Source: Streptococcus sp. HSISM1
GTDB taxonomy: Bacteria > Bacillota > Bacilli > Lactobacillales > Streptococcaceae
DNA length: 61,692 bases
Reading direction: 5' to 3'
Assembly: GCF_000448565.1 (NCBI RefSeq)
Contig: NZ_CM002128.1
Coordinates: 1,934,329-1,996,020 of the forward strand
Shown here: positions 38,361 through 49,240 of the stretch, piece by piece
Layout: each line of letters starts with the position of its first letter
How positions within the stretch are numbered: the first letter of the stretch is position 1
Translations under genes and position numbers: made by a program
The notes under the pieces: model-generated
What the model was told of the DNA's origin: nothing
Seen by the model: the letters and a program-made list of their open reading frames with translations, nothing else
Databases searched by the model: none

Positions 38361-39302
38361 ATGGTTCAAGAAATTGCAAAAAAACTGATCCGCATGGGGA
38401 AAAAGGAAGAAGCTCAGGATCTTTACTTCATTCCTCGGAAGGAGGAGTACCAGGTTTTTATGAGGGTGGGAGACGAGAGGCGCTTTGTAAAGTCCTTCCC
38501 TTTTGAGGACATGACGGCTATTATCAGCCACTTTAAGTTCGTGGCAGGGATGAATGTGGGAGAAAAAAGGCGCAGCCAGCTAGGGTCGTGTGATTACCCA
38601 TTAGAGGATGGAGTGGTCTCGATTCGCTTGTCAACGGTGGGGGATTATCGTGGTTATGAAAGCTTGGTCATTCGGCTCTTGCATGATGAGGAACGTGAAT
38701 TGCGGTTTTGGTTTGACCAGCTGCCAGACTTGCAGAAGAAATTGGCTGGTCGTGGGCTTTATCTTTTTGCGGGCCCCGTTGGCTCGGGAAAGACCACTCT
38801 CATGCATGCTTTGGCGCAAGAGCGCTTTGCGGACCAGCAAGTCATGTCTATTGAAGATCCTGTCGAGATCAAGCAGGATAATATGCTTCAGCTTCAGCTG
38901 AATGACCAGATCGGCATGACCTATGACAACCTGATCAAACTCTCCTTGCGCCATCGGCCGGACCTTCTCATCATTGGGGAAATCCGAGATAAGGAAACAG
39001 CTCGTGCAGTCGTACGAGCTAGTTTGACAGGAGTCACCGTCTTCTCTACGATTCATGCGAAAAGCGTTCGAGGTGTTTATGAGAGGCTTTTAGAGCTTGG
39101 AGTGAGTGAGGAAGAACTCAAGATTGTTTTACAAGGTATTTGCTACCAACGATTAATTGCAGGAGGAGGTGTGGTCGATTTTGCGACGGAAAACTACCAA
39201 GAGCACTCAGCCAGCCGCTGGAACCAACAAATGGATCTCTTGGCTCAATCGGGATATATCCAGCTGGCTCAGGCGCAAGCCGAAAAAATTATCTACCGCT
39301 AA
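38361..39302 (+). CDS. comGA: Competence type IV pilus assembly ATPase ComGA
   Basis: A 313-residue GspE/PilB-type ATPase that drives the DNA-uptake pilus. Motifs are Walker A GPVGSGKTT, Asp box SIEDPVE, and RHRPDLLIIGEIRDKETA (Walker B). ATG 38361 follows AGAGGAGG. It leads comGA-GG and overlaps comGB. Streptococcal ComGA keeps the family length, so it looks intact. Confidence 0.95.
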   Translation: MVQEIAKKLIRMGKKEEAQDLYFIPRKEEYQVFMRVGDERRFVKSFPFEDMTAIISHFKFVAGMNVGEKRRSQLGSCDYPLEDGVVSIRLSTVGDYRGYESLVIRLLHDEERELRFWFDQLPDLQKKLAGRGLYLFAGPVGSGKTTLMHALAQERFADQQVMSIEDPVEIKQDNMLQLQLNDQIGMTYDNLIKLSLRHRPDLLIIGEIRDKETARAVVRASLTGVTVFSTIHAKSVRGVYERLLELGVSEEELKIVLQGICYQRLIAGGGVVDFATENYQEHSASRWNQQMDLLAQSGYIQLAQAQAEKIIYR

Positions 39303-40266
39303 ACAAAAGCAAATCATCGAATTGTTTTTGAATCTTTATTCGAGTGGTTTTCATCTGTCTGAGATTGTCGATTTTCTGGATCGCTCTCACCTAGTGGAGA
39401 GTCGTTTGGTTTCCCAGATGCGAGAGGACCTCTCGAGGGGGCGGAGTTTTTCAGAAATGATGGCGGGGATCGGTTTTTCAGATGCGGTCACGACACAGCT
39501 GTCTCTCGCTGAGCTTCATGGCAATCTTGCATTGAGCTTGGAGAAAATCAGTGCTTACCTAGAAAACATGCGCAAGGTCAAGAAAAAGCTGATTGAGGTG
39601 AGCACCTATCCTCTTATCTTGCTTGGGTTTTTAGTTCTGATTATGCTAGGCTTGCGCAATTATTTGCTTCCTCAAATGGATGCTCAAAATATTGGGACGC
39701 AATTGATCAGTTCCTTCCCCCAACTCTTTTTGGCCTTAGGAGTGGGACTGGTGACCTTATTATTACTCGGCTTTCTCTATTACCGCCAGTCAGGAAAGAT
39801 CAAGGTTTTTAGAAGCTTGTCTCATCTGCCTTTCGGGAAAGGCATGATTCAAGCTTATTTGACAGCCTATTATGCCAGAGAATGGGGCAATCTGATTGGG
39901 CAAGGATTGGAATTGTCTCAGATTTTTTCCATGATGCAGGAGCAAAAATCCCAGCTTTTTCAGGAAATTGGAAGGGACTTAGCTCTTTCTTTAGACCGTG
40001 GCCAGTCCTTTTCAGAGACGGTCAGGGGGTATCCTTTTTTCAAAAAAGAATTGCCCCTTATGATTGAATATGGTGAGGTCAAATCAAAGCTTGGAAATGA
40101 GCTAGAGATCTACGCTGAAAAAACATGGGAAGACTTCTTTCGTCGGGTCCACAAGGCCATGAATGTGATACAACCCTTGGTCTTTGTCTTTGTGGCTCTT
40201 GTGATTGTCTTACTTTACGCAGCCATGTTGCTGCCGATTTATCAAAATATGGAGGTTCATTTATGA
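39181..40266 (+). CDS. comGB: Competence pilus membrane platform protein ComGB
   Basis: A GspF-type inner-membrane protein (about 340-360 residues) with three or four predicted helices, near residues 155-190, 200-225 and 330-355. The GspF repeat region includes LSLAELHGNLALSLEKIS. The start is unclear: no ATG lies in frame upstream of ISSWLRRKPKKLSTAKQ. TTG 39181, 11 bases after AGGAGGAGG, is my choice; TTG 39157 is also possible, but has no ribosome site. It overlaps comGA. Confidence 0.88.
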   Translation: MRRKTTKSTQPAAGTNKWISWLNRDISSWLRRKPKKLSTAKQKQIIELFLNLYSSGFHLSEIVDFLDRSHLVESRLVSQMREDLSRGRSFSEMMAGIGFSDAVTTQLSLAELHGNLALSLEKISAYLENMRKVKKKLIEVSTYPLILLGFLVLIMLGLRNYLLPQMDAQNIGTQLISSFPQLFLALGVGLVTLLLLGFLYYRQSGKIKVFRSLSHLPFGKGMIQAYLTAYYAREWGNLIGQGLELSQIFSMMQEQKSQLFQEIGRDLALSLDRGQSFSETVRGYPFFKKELPLMIEYGEVKSKLGNELEIYAEKTWEDFFRRVHKAMNVIQPLVFVFVALVIVLLYAAMLLPIYQNMEVHL

Positions 40267-40580
40267 AAAAATTAAACACATATAAGGTAAAAGCTTTTAC
40301 GCTTATTGAAATGTTGGTGGTCTTATTGATCATCAGTGTACTCTTATTGCTCTTTGTGCCGAATTTGACCAAGCAAAAAGACTCTGTGAAAGAGACAGGC
40401 AATGCAGCCGTTGTCAAGGTGGTCGAAAGCCAGGCTGAATTGTATGAACTCAATCATACCAATGACCAAGCCACTCTAGCCAAACTGATTGCTGATGGAA
40501 ATATTACCAACAAACAAGCAGAATCTTATCGTGCCTATTATGCGAAAAATAGTGGAGAAACTCGTGCGGTTGCAGATTAA
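40263..40580 (+). CDS. comGC: Competence major pilin ComGC
   Basis: A 105-residue type IV pilin-like protein. The prepilin leader KVKAFTLIEMLVVLLIISV carries the processing site before Phe. It polymerises into the competence pilus after cleavage by PilD/ComC. It overlaps comGB by four bases (ATGA), so the two are coupled. Confidence 0.94.
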   Translation: MKKLNTYKVKAFTLIEMLVVLLIISVLLLLFVPNLTKQKDSVKETGNAAVVKVVESQAELYELNHTNDQATLAKLIADGNITNKQAESYRAYYAKNSGETRAVAD

Positions 40581-40974
40581 GGCCTTCACCTTGGTGGAGA
40601 CCCTTCTAACCTTGATGATCGTCAGCTTTATCTATCTGGGCTTATCAGGATCGATCAAGACGAGCTTTCAACAGGTGGAAGAAAAAGTATTTTTTGCAGA
40701 GTTTGAACACCTCTATCAAGAAAGCCAGAAGATAGCACTGGCAAGGCAAACGGAATTGGATGTTGAAGTGAGTGCAAGGAAGATTCAAACGCCCTACCAG
40801 ACGGTGGAGATTCCTGATTCTGTCACGCTGCAAGATCCCAAAACTATTCGCTTGGACCGAGCAGGTGGCAATTCATCCCTGGCTAATGTTCACTTTCAGA
40901 CACAGAGAGGAGTGGTGACCTATCAGCTTTCGCTTGGAAATGGAAAAATTAAAAAGAGCATCCGTTCCCGCTAG
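40564..40974 (+). CDS. comGD: Competence minor pilin ComGD
   Basis: A 136-residue minor pilin. The leader QIKAFTLVETLLTLMIVSFI has the prepilin cleavage site. The GTG start at 40564 is six bases after GGAG and overlaps the end of comGC. A conserved DRAGGNSSL block lies in the C-terminal part. Confidence 0.9.
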   Translation: MRLQIKAFTLVETLLTLMIVSFIYLGLSGSIKTSFQQVEEKVFFAEFEHLYQESQKIALARQTELDVEVSARKIQTPYQTVEIPDSVTLQDPKTIRLDRAGGNSSLANVHFQTQRGVVTYQLSLGNGKIKKSIRSR

Positions 40975-41227
40975 TATACTCATAGAATCCCTAGTAGCTT
41001 TGAGTTTATTTGCCATGATTACGACCCTATTATTAGGGGAGATCCGGCGTTCGCGCAAGGAGCGACTAGCGGATTTCAATGAAGTAGAGGTCTTATCTGT
41101 CGCTCAAATGGCGCTTCAGACAGGGCAAAATCATCTGGAGGCTAATGGCATTCAGGTTCATGTTGACAAAGATGCCGATCAAATCACGGTCTATCATCAA
41201 GGAAAGGTGGTACTGCATGTGGAATAA
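40940..41227 (+). CDS. comGE: Competence minor pilin ComGE
   Basis: A 95-residue minor pilin with the leader SILIESLVALSLFAMITTLL. ATG 40940 begins MEKLKRASVPAS; TTG 40934 is an alternative. It overlaps comGD and comGF. Confidence 0.87.
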   Translation: MEKLKRASVPASILIESLVALSLFAMITTLLLGEIRRSRKERLADFNEVEVLSVAQMALQTGQNHLEANGIQVHVDKDADQITVYHQGKVVLHVE

Positions 41228-41668
41228 AGGAAGGGTTAAGGCCTTTACTTTGCTCGAAGCCTTGGTCGCTCTCTTGGTCCTTAGTGGGGGTGTGTTGGTC
41301 TTTCAAGGCTTGACTAAGCTCCTGCATGCTGAATTGGACTACCAAGCACACCAAAAGCAGGAGGAATGGATACTTTTTCAGCAACAATTGCAGGTGGAAT
41401 TGGACCGGAGTCATTTTGAAAAAGTAGCGGACAATCATATCTACTTGGTTCAGGATCAAAAACCAATTGCTATTGGCCAATCTAAAGGAGATGATATCCG
41501 AAAAACAGATGATAAGGGCAGAGGCTATCAGCCTATGATTTCAGGGGTTCGCTCTAGCCAAATTTGGCAGGAGGGAGAGCTCCTTCATCTGCGGTTGAAT
41601 TTTGAAGAAGGTCTAGAAAGGGAGTATGTCTACCATGTGGTACCAGCGATACAAAATGAAAAAGTTAA
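41217..41668 (+). CDS. comGF: Competence minor pilin ComGF, apparent -1 frameshift at its end
   Basis: A minor pilin with leader GRVKAFTLLEALVALLVL. As written, its frame reads straight on into comGG, giving an unusual fusion. With one extra A in the A5 run at 41659-41663 it ends ...YHVVPAIQNEKS after about 150 residues. I recall pneumococcal ComGF ending with EKS as well. The fusion is therefore probably false. AAGGAAAGG precedes ATG 41217. Confidence 0.87.
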
Positions 41669-42091
41669 GGCTGGTGTCTTGCTTTACGCTCTCTTGATGG
41701 CAGCGATTTTTAGTCTCTTGCTTCAGTTTTACCTGCATCGTCAGGTTGCGGAAAGACGGATCTTAAAGACGAGTCAAGATCGTCTACGGGCCTATGCTTT
41801 GGTGCAATTGGCTCTTGAAAAGAGAAAGAGTGATGAGAAGACATCAGAGATTCATTTAAAGTCTGGAGTTGTTCAGCTACAGCAGGATCCTGGTTTTCTT
41901 CATGCCCAGGCTAAGATGGATGGAGAAAGTTATGAGTTTGTTCTTCCTGTAAGGGAAGAAAAGAAAGTAGAAAGAGCAAAAAAGAAAAGAAGAAGACACA
42001 GAAAGATAAAGAGCAGATAGGGAGCGAAAAGCCTTCTGAAGAGACGCCAAAAGAGACGAAGGAGTCATCAGAAAATAGCGAAAAAGACTAA
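41635..42091 (+). CDS. comGG: Competence minor pilin-like ComGG, two apparent -1 frameshifts
   Basis: ComGG has an N-terminal membrane segment (KAGVLLYALLMAAIFSLLLQFY) and a long lysine/glutamate-rich tail, as in pneumococcus. Its frame starts at ATG 41635 (MWYQRYKMKK) or 41656. Reading requires one extra A in 41659-41663. A second missing A in the A6 run at about 41980 would extend the tail to KPSEETPKETKESSENSEKD and stop at 42091, rather than at 42020. Restored length is 145-152 residues. Confidence 0.82.
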
Positions 42092-42121
42092 TTTTTGGTA
42101 TGATAGGGTGCGGAGGAAATC

Positions 42122-43075
42122 ATGAATTTCGAAAAAATTGAACAAGCCTATACCTATCTATTGGAAAACACTCAAAGTATTCAAAATGAATTGTCGACTA
42201 ACTTTTATGACGCCTTGATTGAGCAAAATGCCATGTATTTAGAGGGCAAGACAGATCTAGACATTGTCAAAAATAATAGCCAAAAATTAAAAGAGCTAGG
42301 TTTAAGTAAGGAAGAATGGCGCAGAGCCTACCAGTTCCTTTTTATGAAAGCTGCTCAAACAGAGCCTTTGCAAGCAAATCACCAGTTCACACCAGATGCG
42401 ATTGGTTTTATCATTACATTTTTGATCGACCAGTTGGCCAAAAGCGACCAACTGGATGTCTTAGAAGTGGGAAGTGGGACCGGGAATCTCGCTGAGACCA
42501 TTGTCAACAATAGCCGTCTCAAGATCGATTATTTAGGATTGGAAGTAGATGATCTCTTGATTGACCTATCTGCTAGTATCGCTGACGTAATGGAATCAAG
42601 TGTTGTCTTTGCACAAGGAGACGCAGTGCGTCCACAAGTTTTAAAAGAAAGTGACTTGATCGTTAGCGACTTACCGATTGGATATTATCCAGATGATGCG
42701 ATTGCACAGCGCTATCAGGTAGCGAGCTCCGAAGGGCATACTTATGCCCATCACCTTATGATGGAACAGGCGCTGAAATACTTGAAACCTCAAGGAGTGG
42801 CTATCTTTTTAGCTCCCAACAACCTCTTGACGAGTCCTCAGAGTGATCTTTTAAAAGCTTGGTTGAAAGACAAGGCTCAAATCCTGGCCATGCTGACCTT
42901 GCCAGAGTCTCTTTTTTCAAATCCAGCCTATGCTAAGACGATTTTCGTCCTACGAAAACAAGAAGAAGAGTCTGTTCAGCCCTTTGTCTATCCGTTTACC
43001 GATCTCCAGGATCAAGACCAGGTAGTTCACTTCATGGAAAGTTTCCAAAACTGGTTAAAGGATAGTGAAATTTGA
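42122..43075 (+). CDS. Class I SAM-dependent adenine-methylase-like protein (ComYH-like)
   Basis: A 317-residue N6-DNA methylase-like protein. SAM motif I is VLEVGSGTGNLAETI and the catalytic-like motif is SDLPIGYYP, related to (N/D)PPY. Streptococci keep such a gene (comYH) at the end of the comG operon. It is required for transformation in some species; its activity is not established. ATG 42122 follows GCGGAGGAAATC. There is no restriction partner nearby. Confidence 0.88.
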   Translation: MNFEKIEQAYTYLLENTQSIQNELSTNFYDALIEQNAMYLEGKTDLDIVKNNSQKLKELGLSKEEWRRAYQFLFMKAAQTEPLQANHQFTPDAIGFIITFLIDQLAKSDQLDVLEVGSGTGNLAETIVNNSRLKIDYLGLEVDDLLIDLSASIADVMESSVVFAQGDAVRPQVLKESDLIVSDLPIGYYPDDAIAQRYQVASSEGHTYAHHLMMEQALKYLKPQGVAIFLAPNNLLTSPQSDLLKAWLKDKAQILAMLTLPESLFSNPAYAKTIFVLRKQEEESVQPFVYPFTDLQDQDQVVHFMESFQNWLKDSEI

Positions 43076-43087
43076 TCAAAGATCTGA

Positions 43088-43115
43088 TATAATAGAGGAA
43101 GTGAAAACGCTTAAT
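43088..43115 (+). promoter_or_regulatory. ackA promoter with cre-like site
   Basis: TATAAT at 43088-43093, with TGAAAACGCTTAAT at 43102-43115, which matches the cre core. CcpA control of ackA is known in many Firmicutes; here it is inferred. Confidence 0.7.
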
Positions 43116-43126
43116 GAGGTGAATAT

Positions 43127-44320
43127 ATGTCGAAAACAATTTCTATTAATGCAGGAAGCTCTAGTTTGAAATGGCAATTGTACCAAATGCCAGAAGAAAC
43201 TGTTCTTGCAAAAGGGTTGATTGAACGGATCGGTTTGAAAGATTCTATTTCAACTGTTAAATTTGAAGGACGCTCTGAAAAACAAGTATTAGATATCCAG
43301 GACCATACACAAGCTGTAAAAATTTTGTTGGATGATTTGATTCGCTTTGATATTATCAAATCCTACGATGAGATTACAGGTGTGGGGCACCGCGTCGTTG
43401 CTGGTGGAGAATACTTCAAGGATTCTGCCTTGGTAGATGACGAAGTCCTTCGAAAAGTAGAGGAATTGTCTTTGTTAGCACCTCTTCATAATCCTGCAAA
43501 TGCAGCTGGGATTCGGGCTTTTAGAGAGATTTGTCCAGATATTACCAGTGTTGTAGTATTTGATACTTCTTTCCATACAACCATGCCAGAAAAAGCTTAT
43601 CGTTACCCTCTTCCAACCAAATATTACACAGAAAATAAGGTCCGCAAGTATGGCGCTCATGGAACCAGTCACCAGTATGTAGCTGGTGAAGCTGCTAAAC
43701 TTCTTGGAAAACCGTTAGAAGAATTGAAATTGATCACCTGCCATGTCGGAAATGGGGTATCTGTTACAGCGGTTGACAAGGGAATTTCTGTCGACACATC
43801 GATGGGCTTCACGCCTCTAGGTGGCGTCATGATGGGAACGCGGACAGGGGATCTCGATCCAGCGATTATTCCTTACTTGATGGAACATACAGAGGATTTC
43901 AATAAGCCTGAAGACATCAGCCGCATCTTCAATCGTGAATCAGGTCTTCTGGGTGTTTCTGAATCTTCTAGCGACATGCGGGACATTCATACAGCGATGC
44001 ACAATGGAGACGAAAAAGCCAAATTGGCTTACGATATCTTTATCGATCGTTTGCAAAAATACATTGGTCAATACTTAGCTGTCTTGAATGGTGCAGATGC
44101 CATCATTTTTACAGCAGGGATCGGTGAAAATGCAGTAAACGTTCGTTCTTCTATTATCAATGGGATCAGCTGGTTTGGATGCAAGGTCGACCCTGAAAAG
44201 AACGTCTTTGGAGTTGTCGGAGATATTTCTACAGACGATTCCCGTGTGAAGGTATTGGTTATTCCAACTGATGAAGAGTTGGTGATTGCGCGTGACGTTG
44301 AACGTTTCAAAAATCAGTAA
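43127..44320 (+). CDS. ackA: Acetate kinase
   Basis: A 397-residue acetate kinase that makes ATP from acetyl phosphate. The signatures [13 protein letters not shown] (N-terminus), [20 protein letters not shown] and [14 protein letters not shown] are present, as are IGENAVNVR near the C-terminus. GAGGTG precedes ATG 43127. The usual streptococcal place is after the comG operon. Confidence 0.97.
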   Translation: MSKTISINAGSSSLKWQLYQMPEETVLAKGLIERIGLKDSISTVKFEGRSEKQVLDIQDHTQAVKILLDDLIRFDIIKSYDEITGVGHRVVAGGEYFKDSALVDDEVLRKVEELSLLAPLHNPANAAGIRAFREICPDITSVVVFDTSFHTTMPEKAYRYPLPTKYYTENKVRKYGAHGTSHQYVAGEAAKLLGKPLEELKLITCHVGNGVSVTAVDKGISVDTSMGFTPLGGVMMGTRTGDLDPAIIPYLMEHTEDFNKPEDISRIFNRESGLLGVSESSSDMRDIHTAMHNGDEKAKLAYDIFIDRLQKYIGQYLAVLNGADAIIFTAGIGENAVNVRSSIINGISWFGCKVDPEKNVFGVVGDISTDDSRVKVLVIPTDEELVIARDVERFKNQ

Positions 44321-44334
44321 ACTGAAATAAAGTG

Positions 44335-44370
44335 AGAAGGCTAGAGGCGAAAGCCCCAGTCTTCTTATTT
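44335..44370 (+). terminator. Probable terminator after ackA
   Basis: AGAAGGCT at 44335-44342 pairs with AGTCTTCT at 44358-44365, with an inner GGCGAAAGCC and a short T-rich tail. Confidence 0.55.
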
Positions 44371-44392
44371 TATACAAGAAAGAGGTTGTCCA

Positions 44393-45124
44393 TTGAAAAT
44401 AATACAGTCTTTTGTTCGAGAGCACCCATTATGTAAGAATGTTCTCTGGCTCCTGCTTTTTGTGCCCTTATTCTTTCTCTCCCAATTTCCCCTCATCACC
44501 ATGGTTTATTCCCTTCAAGAAGGAGTGAATTCAGAGTCGGTTACTATTTTTACAGCCTTAGCTACAGCGGTGGTGCTCTTTGCTTTTTATAGAATCATCA
44601 AGATGAGCCCGCTGGAGAACTTAGATGTTCGGGTGATTACCTGGCCGGCTCTGGGGAGAAATTTTCTTTTTCTTCTCTTATTGATGGCTAATAACCTGCT
44701 CGCCTATCCCTTGTTGAAACAAGAGGCGGGTGGTACGACGGCAAATCAAGCAGCTCTAAATCAACTGCAATCTCATGCTCCTTTTCTTGCTATGGGAATG
44801 GTCGTGATCCTTGTCGCTCCGATTCTAGAAGAGCTGCTCTGTCGGGCCATCATCCCTCGTTTGATCTTTCGAGGAGCAGAACCGATCGGTTACCTAGCTG
44901 GTGCTCTCTTTTTTACTTACTTACATGGACCGAGTACCTTGGGGGAATGGGTAGCTTACGGAGGCATGTCCTTGATCTTAACTTGGGTGGCTTATCGCTA
45001 CAAGCGGATCGAGTATAGCATCTGTCTCCATATGACCTTGAATGCGCTAGCTTATTATTATCCGGCTGTACTCCTCCTTTGTTTATTGCCGGTATCGAGA
45101 GTTTTCTTCCATGATAAATTATGA
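44393..45124 (+). CDS. CPBP-family intramembrane metalloprotease
   Basis: A 243-residue membrane protein of the CPBP/Abi family, with seven or eight predicted helices. The conserved EELLCRAI and FTYLHGP motifs carry the Glu-Glu and His residues of the metal site. Substrate is unknown; some members handle prenyl or bacteriocin-related proteins. It starts at TTG 44393, after GAAAGAGG. It stands alone before a terminator. Confidence 0.85.
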   Translation: MKIIQSFVREHPLCKNVLWLLLFVPLFFLSQFPLITMVYSLQEGVNSESVTIFTALATAVVLFAFYRIIKMSPLENLDVRVITWPALGRNFLFLLLLMANNLLAYPLLKQEAGGTTANQAALNQLQSHAPFLAMGMVVILVAPILEELLCRAIIPRLIFRGAEPIGYLAGALFFTYLHGPSTLGEWVAYGGMSLILTWVAYRYKRIEYSICLHMTLNALAYYYPAVLLLCLLPVSRVFFHDKL

Positions 45125-45212
45125 TAAAATGGTAGGTACCAATGAGTTTTGATGCAGAATCTTCGTACAGAAGGTCAGAAAAAATAAGCAATCCGTATGG
45201 AGAATGAACTCA

Positions 45213-45245
45213 GAGGTTTAGAACATTTGTTCTAGCCTCTTTTGT
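45213..45245 (+). terminator. Terminator before folP
   Basis: GAGG-TTTAGAACA pairs with TGTTCTAGCCTC over a small loop, followed by TTTTG. It ends the CPBP protease transcript. Confidence 0.65.
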
Positions 45246-45262
45246 TCGCAATCATGCTGTAG

Positions 45263-46237
<975 letters not shown>

Positions 46238-47548
46238 ATGAAGAAGAAAGAACATCAGTTGGATCTTCGTTGGCTAGAAGCCTATCGTTCGCAGGATCCA
46301 CATTTTGGCTTGGAGCGCATGGAAGCTCTCTTGGCGTTGAGAGGAAATCCTCACATAGACTGTCGGGTCATTCATGTTGCGGGGACCAATGGCAAGGGCT
46401 CTACCATTGCTACCTTGTCCCAACTTTTGAGGCAGGCAGGTTTACGCGTTGGAGTCTTTACCTCTCCTTATCTGATCCATTACAATGACCAGATCACCAT
46501 TAATGGCGAAGCCATCTCCGATCAAGACCTGCAAACCTATCTGGATATCTACCAACAGCTCTTGGAAGCTGAAGAATCAAGAGACATCTTTCAAGGTTTG
46601 ACGGAATTTGAAGTGATGACGGCGATCGCCTATGATTATTTTGCTCATGAGGAGCTGGATTATGCGATTATGGAAGTCGGTATGGGGGGACGACTAGACA
46701 GTACCAACGTCTGCCAGCCCGTTCTGACTGCGATCACATCGATCGGCTTGGACCATGTTGCTCTTCTTGGGCCAGATCTGGCTTCCATTGCCCGTGAAAA
46801 GGCAGGTATCATTAAGCCAGGAATTCCTCTGGTTCTAGGGAAATTAGAAGCAGAAGCTAGCCAAGTCATTGAAGGCATTGCGATTCAAGAGCAGGCACCG
46901 ATAACAGCCTATGACAGAGATTACCAAGTTGAGCTAGAAGCCTCTTGCCTATCGGGCCAATCCTTTTCTTATCATAGTTCCAAAAGAGAAACAGCTTCTT
47001 ATCAAGTAGCACTCTTAGGTCATCACCAGGCCAGAAATGCAGCTCTTGCTATCAGTATTTGTGATGTACTTTTTGAAAGAGAAAGGCGTGAACTCTTGTC
47101 AAAAGAGTTGATAGATAAGGCTTTGCGTCAGGTTGTCTGGCCTGGTCGGATGGAAGTGATCTCTCAAAAACCCATGATCTTGCTGGACGGGGCCCATAAC
47201 CCCCATGCCGTTGCGCCTTTGATCGCAAGTCTTCGAGAACTGTTCCCAAGTCAAAAAAAGACCATTCTTTTTACCTGCATCCGGACCAAAGCCTTAGAAG
47301 AGATGCTCATTCAGTGGCAGGAACTGGAAAATAGTCGCTTGATACTCACGACCTTTGAAGATCCAAGAGCCTATTCTCAAGAAGAGATGACAGCTGCTGC
47401 AAACCACCACCAGCTGGAGGAAGTCAACTGGCGAGAATTTCTACAAAACTGGCAAGCTGGAGATGATGAGCTCCTCATTGTAACAGGATCGCTCTATTTC
47501 CTTAGCCAGGTACGACCTTATTTATTAAAAACAGAAAAATCCAACTAG
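46238..47548 (+). CDS. folC: Dihydrofolate/folylpolyglutamate synthase
   Basis: A 436-residue Mur-ligase-fold enzyme that adds glutamate to folates. Motifs are AGTNGKGST (P-loop) and [10 protein letters not shown], then LDGAHNPHA. It starts directly after folP (stop-ATG junction), so the two are coupled. Confidence 0.96.
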   Translation: MKKKEHQLDLRWLEAYRSQDPHFGLERMEALLALRGNPHIDCRVIHVAGTNGKGSTIATLSQLLRQAGLRVGVFTSPYLIHYNDQITINGEAISDQDLQTYLDIYQQLLEAEESRDIFQGLTEFEVMTAIAYDYFAHEELDYAIMEVGMGGRLDSTNVCQPVLTAITSIGLDHVALLGPDLASIAREKAGIIKPGIPLVLGKLEAEASQVIEGIAIQEQAPITAYDRDYQVELEASCLSGQSFSYHSSKRETASYQVALLGHHQARNAALAISICDVLFERERRELLSKELIDKALRQVVWPGRMEVISQKPMILLDGAHNPHAVAPLIASLRELFPSQKKTILFTCIRTKALEEMLIQWQELENSRLILTTFEDPRAYSQEEMTAAANHHQLEEVNWREFLQNWQAGDDELLIVTGSLYFLSQVRPYLLKTEKSN

Positions 47549-47556
47549 GAGATGAT

Positions 47557-48111
47557 ATGGATACAAAGAAAATTGAAGAAGCAGTAAAATTGATCATCGA
47601 GGCAGTCGGTGAAGATGAGAACCGTGAAGGGCTTCAAGAAACCCCGTCCCGCATTGCAAAGATGTACCAAGAAATCTTTTCAGGACTAGGACAGACAGCA
47701 GAAGAGCACCTGTCTAAATCATTTGAAATCATTGATAACAATATGGTGGTTGAGAAGGATATTTTCTTCCATTCCATGTGTGAGCATCACTTTTTGCCCT
47801 TTTATGGAAAAGTGCACATTGCCTACATTCCAAATGGCCGTGTTGCGGGGCTTTCAAAACTGGCTCGTACGGTCGAAGTTTATGCTAAAAAACCACAGAT
47901 TCAGGAACGATTGACGGTAGAAATCGCAGATGCCTTGATGGAATATCTTGGAGCGCAAGGTGCCCTTGTCTGGGTAGAAGCAGAGCATATGTGTATGAAC
48001 ATGCGTGGTGTCCGTAAACCTGGGACTGCTACAGTGACAACTGCTGCACGTGGACTGCTTGAGACAGATAAAGACTTGAAAAATGAAGCCTATAAACTCA
48101 TGGGCCACTAA
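47557..48111 (+). CDS. folE: GTP cyclohydrolase I
   Basis: A 184-residue enzyme for the first step of folate synthesis. Zinc residues are in MCEHHFLPF and the family block [15 protein letters not shown] is intact. TAGGAGATG precedes ATG 47557. Confidence 0.96.
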   Translation: MDTKKIEEAVKLIIEAVGEDENREGLQETPSRIAKMYQEIFSGLGQTAEEHLSKSFEIIDNNMVVEKDIFFHSMCEHHFLPFYGKVHIAYIPNGRVAGLSKLARTVEVYAKKPQIQERLTVEIADALMEYLGAQGALVWVEAEHMCMNMRGVRKPGTATVTTAARGLLETDKDLKNEAYKLMGH

Positions 48112-48136
48112 TGGCCGGCTATAAGAGGTGAAGAGA

Positions 48137-48946
48137 GTGGATCAATTACGGATCAAGGACTTAGAGATATACGCCTATCATGGTGTTTTTCCGGCAGAAA
48201 AAGAATTGGGACAACGCTTTGTCCTAGACCTATGGGTGGATTATGAGATGACCCGTGCAGCCCGCACAGGAGATTTGGATGCTTCGATCCATTACGGAAT
48301 CTTGGCGGAACGGTTGACCGAGTGGATGCAGGCAGAAAAGATCGATCTGATTGAAACGGTTGCCTTTCAATTGGTGCAAAAAATTTTCGAAAGCTATGCC
48401 TTTGTAGAAAAAGTTCGTCTGGAGTTGAAAAAACCTTGGGCTCCTGTTCCCTTGCCACTCGAGACTTGTTCGGTGACAATCGAACGAGAGAAAAAACGAG
48501 CCTTTATTGGCCTTGGTACCAATATGGGAGATAAACAACTGCAGCTAGAGACGGCGCTAGAAAAAATCAAGGATCGAGGCATTCACCTTCTTCAAACGTC
48601 CACAAGGATTGAAACGGAACCTTGGGGAGGAGTGGAGCAAGACGCCTTTTTGAATCAGGTGGCAGAGGTTGAAACCTGGATGACCCCAGAGGATTTACTA
48701 GAGACCTTACTTGCCATCGAGCAGGAAATGGGGCGTGTCCGTGAGGTCAAGTGGGGACCGCGTGTGATCGATTTAGATCTGCTCTATATGGAGGACACCG
48801 TTTGTTACAGTCCGAGCTTGATCTTGCCGCATCCTTATGTGGCAGAACGTGCCTTTGTCTTAGAATCTTTGAATGAAATTGTTCCTCATTTTGTGGACCC
48901 TGTTCAAAGAAAGCCCATTCGCCAATTATGGGAAGCCGTCAAATAA
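48137..48946 (+). CDS. folBK: Bifunctional dihydroneopterin aldolase / HPPK (FolB-FolK, SulD-like)
   Basis: A fusion of dihydroneopterin aldolase (about residues 1-117) and hydroxymethyldihydropterin pyrophosphokinase (about 120-269). The FolK block [17 protein letters not shown] and the Mg-binding [10 protein letters not shown] are visible. It is the same arrangement as pneumococcal SulD. GTG 48137 ([10 protein letters not shown]), eight bases after AGAGG, is preferred to GTG 48128. Confidence 0.93.
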   Translation: MDQLRIKDLEIYAYHGVFPAEKELGQRFVLDLWVDYEMTRAARTGDLDASIHYGILAERLTEWMQAEKIDLIETVAFQLVQKIFESYAFVEKVRLELKKPWAPVPLPLETCSVTIEREKKRAFIGLGTNMGDKQLQLETALEKIKDRGIHLLQTSTRIETEPWGGVEQDAFLNQVAEVETWMTPEDLLETLLAIEQEMGRVREVKWGPRVIDLDLLYMEDTVCYSPSLILPHPYVAERAFVLESLNEIVPHFVDPVQRKPIRQLWEAVK

Positions 48947-48969
48947 TCTCTCATCTTTGCTTCATAAAA

Positions 48970-48994
48970 AACAATCCCTGCTCGAGGGATTGTT
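48970..48994. terminator. folK-side copy of a terminator stem
   Basis: AACAATCCC-TGCTCGA-GGGATTGTT is a 9-bp stem. The T-run follows it only on the minus strand, so it can end the DUF1846 transcript. The same stem recurs at 49241-49264. Confidence 0.75.
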
Positions 48995-49020
48995 CAAATT
49001 GAAGACAAAGACTTCTTAAA

Positions 49021-49156
49021 AAACTTTCCTTAGGTGAGTACGGACGTCTGCGAACTTCTACGAAGTTCCAAGACTAATGATTGAGCCTGTGGTCTCAATC
49101 ATTCCGAGTGCCTGAAACTGAGTCGTTTCAGGCACTTTTCTCACGGCGGAAAGTTT
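49021..49156. repeat. 136-bp structured repeat element (copy 1) in the folK/DUF1846 intergenic gap
   Basis: The ends AAACTTTCC (49021-49029) and GGAAAGTTT (49148-49156) are perfect inverted repeats, with GTGAG/CTCAC inside them. Three inner hairpins are GAACTTC/GAAGTTC, AATGATTGAG/CTCAATCATT, and AGTGCCTGAAAC/GTTTCAGGCACT with a T-run. This predicts a four-way junction. No open gene is inside. It looks like a MITE or a structured RNA. I cannot match it to BOX or RUP. The 333-bp gap 48947-49279 holds nothing else besides the two terminator stems. Confidence 0.8.
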
Positions 49157-49240
49157 CAGAATATGATTGAATAACTATAACGAGTATAATTTTTAAAGAA
49201 TTGATTAGATTTTATTAAAGATTCGTCTATATACACTCTC

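Noticed and set aside
41145-42020. ComGF-ComGG as a true natural fusion
   Set aside because: One added A gives both proteins their usual ends; the fusion is more likely an undercall.
43038-43049. GGAAAGTTTCC inside the methylase gene as a third repeat end
   Set aside because: A short palindrome in coding sequence, with no matching flanks.
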